Assembly (NCBI GenBank): GCA_036244855.1
Contig: BQKZ01001639.1
Coordinates: 21,586 to 31,861, forward strand
Direction of reading: 5' to 3'
DNA: 10,276 nucleotides
From: Temnopleurus reevesii
Lineage: Eukaryota; Echinodermata; Echinoidea; Temnopleuroida; Temnopleuridae
In this document: piece by piece, positions 6,798 through 10,276 of the stretch
How positions within the stretch are numbered: the stretch's first letter is position 1
Layout: each line of letters begins with the position of its first letter
Notes under the pieces: model-generated
The model's input: the letters and a program-made list of their open reading frames with translations, nothing else
Told to the model about the DNA's origin: nothing
Databases searched by the model: none
Made by a program: the position numbers and the translations under genes

Positions 6798-7081
6798 TAA
6801 TCCAGAGTGTACACGGGCAGGAAAGCACATTAACTGTTTTTATCCGTTTCTGTGCGTCGGGCAGTTCCATCCGAAAACTACGTCATCGTTTTAAATCCAT
6901 TGATGTGGTGATGGTAACACCACATTGCAAATGTGTCCATCTTTAAGCATCTTTGGCGGACGTGTCAATTCCAGTCACAGACTGGACACCACTTTGGAAG
7001 ATTTGTAACTCGCTCTACCCTTTTTTTAATGTCAATGTCAGGTCTCGGTTTTTTTTTCTTCAACCGAGACTTTATCAAGAA
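6798..7081. other. Probable downstream flank / 3' UTR of NXPE-like gene with hairpins
   Basis: No gene. Three perfect small hairpins occur: TGTGGTG/CACCACA (6904-6924), CCAGTC/GACTGG (6971-6985) and GTCTCGGTT/AACCGAGAC (7042-7070). The last lies 11 bases past the NXPE-like stop codon. Confidence 0.6.
7025..7030 (-). promoter_or_regulatory. Candidate ATTAAA polyadenylation signal
   Basis: Read on the minus strand, ATTAAA lies about 52 bases after the TAA stop of the NXPE-like gene. A GU-rich segment (GTGGTGTCCAGTCTGTG) follows near 6980-6996. An alternative AATAAA on the same strand is at 6467-6472, inside a foldback element. Confidence 0.45.
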
Positions 7082-7914
7082 TTAGCTTTCCGTTGGACAA
7101 ATTAAAGATAGAATTTGACTGATGTAATTCGCTATCACTGTTTCATGTGGATGTATATTGTAGTCAAATAGCATAGACCTTGTCATATCCCAAGCTTCAA
7201 TGATGGCTATCCTGGGATCGTTCCCAAAAACTTTTCTCATCGTTTGATCTATTTGCCACATCCACCATTCGCTGTTGGCTGTAATGTGATAAACTGTTGA
7301 GAATTCCCTTGCCGTGAGTGACTTGAAGATGACCAATGCATCCGGGATCCTCTGAAACAAGCGATCAACGGCGCCTTTAACCGAGCGCAAGCGCTCTTCG
7401 TAAAAGTCTAATGTGTGGTAGGTAAAATGCGCGCCGATTGTTAAAACCAGTACAAACCGCTTCGATGTAGCCTGGATTGCATCGATCCGCGTCGTGGCGT
7501 CCATGATATTTGATTGGTTAAACCATTTCGAGCCACCAATGGGAAATCCATGAAAGTTGTAGAGTACTTCGAATTGGTTCGTATCATCGACAAACCAAAG
7601 CGGCCCGCTCCGGTTTTCAGACTCGTGCAAGAACTCGGTTCGCTCGCTCGTGATCTGGTCAGCGAGCATCTTATGCATCAAGGTGTAAACCTGCCTCGCC
7701 GAGGAATCCCCGATGATATGGATCGTTGTGTTGGTGAGGCACGTGGAGGAATTGCTAGCGAGCCAATGGCGTCTGATCCGGCATTGGAGTGAAAACCACG
7801 TGTCGTGATAGAAGTAACCGGTTGGATGCGGTTTACCGATGTGCTGGCCCGGATGACAAGGCGGTAAGCTGAGGTTCTGCCACGGGAACTCGTATGGGTT
7901 GGGTTTGTAGCCAA
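7082..7914 (-). CDS. NXPE-family protein, terminal exon with PC-esterase domain
   Basis: An 833-nt last exon, entered after acceptor TTTTTCTTTTTCAG and ending in TAA at 7084-7082. It encodes 276 residues plus the end of a split Val codon. It begins GYKPNPYEFPW, then CHPGQ...TGYFYHDTWFSLQC, which leads into the esterase domain. The SGNH-type block TIHIIGDSSARQ carries the candidate catalytic Ser about 70 residues in. Later blocks match the NXPE family order: NFHGFPI, LTIGAHFTYHTLDFYEERLR, NSEWWMWQIDQTMRKVF, EAWDMT, and a IHPHETV segment whose first His is the likely catalytic base, then a CPTES terminus. The domain is intact, with no stops. NXPE proteins are secreted or Golgi-type and related to glycan-modifying PC-esterases; the substrate of this one is unknown. 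The open frame continues upstream to an ATG at 8125, but that part is intron. Confidence 0.88.
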
Positions 7915-8379
7915 CTGAAAAAGAAAAACCGATTGAAATAGTGCGGGTGATTTGAAAAGTTATCATAACGGCAGTCAACATTTCACTATGATCCAGGCGT
8001 TCTAAATAAAATGCTACATTAACACTGAAGTCTCTCTTGGTCTGTGAGGTTGTTGTATGTCCGTCTCGCCGATATTCGTAAATGCAGAAATACAGAGGAA
8101 ACATGCATAGCTTATGTGTGTGCATGTCTAGCGCCGGTCGAACCCCGGCAGCGTCGGCCAGGTATCTTCCATACGCATCTTTGTGCTCACGGAGCGTCTT
8201 TCAATGCTCATGAACGGTAGTCAAATGTTAGCTTTACAAGGTTCCGTTTTCACTTTTAACCTTGAGAATTGTAAAGTTATCGCTATAAAATTTCAACATC
8301 TAGACAATTATATCCCACTGGCAACAAAAGATAATAACAAAAATCATATTGTATTGGATGGTTAATAAATTTTCTCCTT

Positions 8380-8656
8380 GGTCCCCGAGGAAGACCAGCT
8401 GCACGTATTTGGTGCAGCTGATATTGAACTGTCCAGCCGTCTCTATCCGCTCTCTTCTTTTAACTTCTTTTCTTTTATTCATATATGTTATAATTTTGCT
8501 GCTTGCCATGCTTTTTAATCGAGTGATTTTTGTATGTTTTCTTATGATGTATATATAGTCTTTACTTTCTTCTGTACGTTGTGTATATTTTCAATTTTTG
8601 TTTATTTGTTGTGTTATCTTTTATGACGGAAATAAAACAAGCAAATAAACAAAACT
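8380..8656 (+). mobile_element. Probable truncated LINE (CR1/L2-like) 3' end
   Basis: The plus strand reads like the 3' region of a non-LTR retrotransposon: a short GC-richer block with CCCCGAGGAAGACCAGCTGC, a perfect 9-bp hairpin CAGCTGCAC/GTGCAGCTG (8396-8404 and 8412-8420), a long T-rich untranslated-like stretch, then two AATAAA hexamers (8631 and 8644) inside a short AAATAAAC-type tail. No reverse transcriptase remains. The class is inferred from layout only; the 5' limit is uncertain. Confidence 0.45.
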
Positions 8657-8945
8657 GATCGCATCGCCTACATCTGATATATACAAAACTAAATATTCGA
8701 GACTCATTATTTCAGTACACAAATAACATAGTGAGCAAATTGTCTTTGTTGCTGTGCTCTCTTTCATGAGAAAGCATTTGGCTCAGCTGTCGGGCTATTT
8801 GCACTTGAACTTCCCATCTGATTAATATTCCATCACTATGAGCAGAGGAAGCAAATGGACAAAGAAAACAACTTCATTTAAAAACTTCTCAATAACAGAA
8901 GAAAATAGCTTCGCCGGTAATTATTTAAAGAGATGCGAAACCTTG

Positions 8946-9099
8946 GCGGTTTTCCACCACGATACGAAAGACTTTAAGAATGAGTTTAAGAACAAATTGT
9001 ATCGGTTATTGTGCTAACTGTGTGTAATGTCATCGATGGTTAAGCAAAAAAAATCGATACCAGTCGTTCTTAAAGTCTTAATCTTGGCGAAAAAATCGC
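8946..9099. mobile_element. Degraded foldback element D, related to A/B
   Basis: The left arm has GCGGTTTTCCACCACGATAC then GAAAGACTTTAAGAA; the right arm has GATACCAGTCGTTCTTAAAG then TCTTAATCTTGGCGAAAAA. The arms pair imperfectly, including an inner TATCG..TT.TT.TGCT block. GACTTTA and GATACCAGTCG are also present in elements A and B, so this looks like an older member of the same family. Confidence 0.65.
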
Positions 9100-9398
9100 T
9101 CTCTTCGACATTTCCCCACAGAATAAGAGGAACGGAATTGTCTCTGATGTGCCTCTAGGCTCTAGCTATTGTGAATGCTTCAATGGAAGTTGTTGCCTTT
9201 GTCCCAACCAGTTGTCCTTTCTGCTCATGGTGTGTAATTCTTGAAATCCATGTTTCCCATAAGACCCAGTCACTTAGAAGCCCGTAAGCAACACGATTGA
9301 ACAGGACTCTCTGTTAGTTCACAGTTAACTGTCTCCTAACAAATAGTCGTGTTGAATCTGTTGCTTCCGGGTCCTAATATATGTTACGGGGGCATTAC

Positions 9399-9466
9399 CT
9401 GTTGAAGGATCAATTTTCACATTGATTGTGGCTTGTGATCCGTCATAACGTATATGTTGTCTATAT
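9399..9466 (-). CDS. NXPE-family protein, internal 68-nt exon
   Basis: Small minus-strand exon after acceptor TTTCTTTTCTTCACAG and before the consensus donor ACAG|GTAATG. It starts with the third base of a codon, then 22 codons (YRQHIRYDGSQATINVKIDPST), then one base G. That G completes Val with the TT that opens the exon at 7914, so the two join in frame without loss. Length, phase and both splice sites support it. The residues themselves are not diagnostic of a domain that I can name, and they lie directly upstream of the conserved Cys/Trp segment that precedes the esterase domain. Earlier exons, including the signal peptide, must lie right of the window or within unrecognised sequence. Confidence 0.65.
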
Positions 9467-9893
9467 CTGTGAAGAAAAGAAATATTATGGTTATTATATG
9501 GCGTTTTCTCCCATTCGGACCAGAGCTCCGACCCTAACATTATGATAACTGTAGTCAAATGATAAGCTTTGTATAGCAACCGCACTTAAGGTGGGTAACC
9601 TTAATATCTGCACTCTAGCAAGCTGTGGAAATTTTTACACCCCCCCCCCCGGGTATGACTGTGTACCCATGCAAGGAGAACAGCAGTTTTGAAAATTGTA
9701 GCTACAACCTTGACCAGTATAGGGCTCTTCCGGTGTAGGGGTACAAATGCGCACCCTAATATTTTTCTGTGTGCAGCCAGAATGAGGTGTAAAGCACTTT
9801 AAAATCATGGTGCAAAGCACCAAGAATCATGTTATGCTACTGCCGACCCTTTGGGATCAACAGAGAGACCATTTATACGTGGGTGATGCAAGA
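9467..9893. other. Intronic or upstream DNA, no gene recognised
   Basis: Probably intron of the NXPE-like gene. It contains a C11 run (9640-9650) followed directly by a GGGTA...TACCC hairpin. Minus- and plus-strand open frames here are short and featureless. Confidence 0.55.
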
Positions 9894-10115
9894 AAGTTGC
9901 AGATGATCGGCATGCGCACCATGGAAAATCATTGTTTCATGTGGGTTGTGTTAGAAATGAAGACCAAGCGCAAAAGAAAATGCGCGATTCAATCTGCAAC
10001 TGCTTGACTTGCAAATTGAATCGTGCATTTTCATTTGCGCTTAATTGGTCTTTCTGACACAACTCACATGAAACAATGATTTTTCCATGGTGCACATGCC
10101 GATCATCTGCAACTT
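9894..10115. mobile_element. Palindromic foldback element F (AAGTTGCAGATGATCGGCAT ends)
   Basis: Arms 9894-9999 and 10009-10115 are inverted copies of about 106 bases around a 9-base centre, with about a dozen mismatches and a small indel. The ends read AAGTTGCAGATGATCGGCAT on both sides, and inner blocks include CACCATGGAAAA and TCATTGTTTCATGTG. Open frames on both strands across it mirror each other and are not genes. Confidence 0.88.
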
Positions 10116-10128
10116 GGGGGGTACTATA

Positions 10129-10230
10129 AAGTTGCAATTGATCGCAAATTAAATTAAAGAGCCCATACCTTTTATTGAGACGCGCATAAAACAGTGATTT
10201 TGTATGACGCGTACCGATCGACTGCAACTT
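10129..10230. mobile_element. Short foldback element G, related to F
   Basis: Starts AAGTTGCAATTGATCGCAA and ends CGATCGACTGCAACTT, so the AAGTTGCA termini match element F. The right half also resembles the right arm of F (CATAAAACAGTGATTTTGTATG versus CATGAAACAATGATTTTTCCATG). It is about half the length of F and lies 13 bases beyond it. Confidence 0.65.
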
Positions 10231-10261
10231 GCGATAAATTCAAACTTTGTAGCAACGCCCT

Positions 10262-10276
10262 CCCCCCCCCCCCCCC
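10262..10276. repeat. C15 homopolymer at window end
   Basis: The window stops inside or at the end of a C run preceded by GCCCT. Its true length is unknown. Confidence 0.9.

Larger units (their letters stand above)
7915..9398 (-). other. NXPE-like gene intron (1.48 kb)
   Basis: Donor CAG|GTAATG (GT at 9398-9397) and acceptor TTCAG (AG at 7916-7915), with a phase that splits one codon after its first base. It holds a probable LINE 3' tail in the opposite orientation (about 8380-8656) and a degraded foldback (8946-9099). The other sequence is unrecognised. Confidence 0.75.

Noticed and set aside
6645..6894. Basic short open frames on both strands
   Set aside because: They lie in foldback C and mirror each other because of the inverted repeat.
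7915..8125. N-terminal extension of the NXPE open frame to an ATG at 8125
   Set aside because: A strong acceptor (TTTTTCTTTTTCAG) sits at its end, the residues lack family character, and an upstream exon with matching phase exists at 9399-9466.
8133..8149. tRNA T-arm-like hairpin GCCGGTCGAACCCCGGC (possible SINE B box)
   Set aside because: The loop lacks one T of the GGTTCGA consensus, no A box at proper spacing or cloverleaf was found, and no SINE tail is evident.
9807..10227. Overlapping plus and minus open frames at the right end
   Set aside because: They run through the palindromic elements F and G and translate repeat arms.

Overview
The window looks like nuclear DNA of an invertebrate animal. 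Coding sequence occurs only as short exons with GT/AG borders, separated by introns of about 0.4 to 1.5 kb, and the rest is AT-rich and full of microsatellites and small palindromic elements. Nothing bacterial (operons, Shine-Dalgarno spacing, long ORFs) is visible. The two gene families recognised, a class B/adhesion-type seven-transmembrane receptor and an NXPE-type PC-esterase, together with the density of hairpin elements, favour a marine deuterostome such as a lancelet; sea urchin or acorn worm cannot be excluded. The species call is inference.

Layout. Positions 1-85 hold a broken copy of a receptor exon. Positions 230-3251 (+) hold the last four coding exons of the receptor (230-348, 766-892, 1708-1749, 3192-3251), encoding about 115 residues from TM5 to the C-terminus. 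Its introns carry a 41-bp minisatellite, a GA tract, a C19-ended foldback element and a TAG trinucleotide tract. A probable 3' UTR follows, with AATAAA signals near 4365-4393. From about 4.8 to 6.8 kb the DNA is non-coding and holds a tandem duplication and five inverted-repeat elements. On the minus strand, 9466-9399 and 7914-7082 are two phase-compatible exons of an NXPE-like gene; the second carries the whole PC-esterase domain and stop. Their 1.48-kb intron contains a probable LINE 3' tail and another foldback. The far right holds two more foldbacks and ends in a C15 run.

The two genes converge tail to tail, with stop codons 3.8 kb apart. Neither has its 5' end in the window. They are not obviously linked in function. 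The most unusual content is the set of at least eight foldback (MITE-like) elements, four of which share a terminal motif close to GGTGTTTCACCAAGAT.
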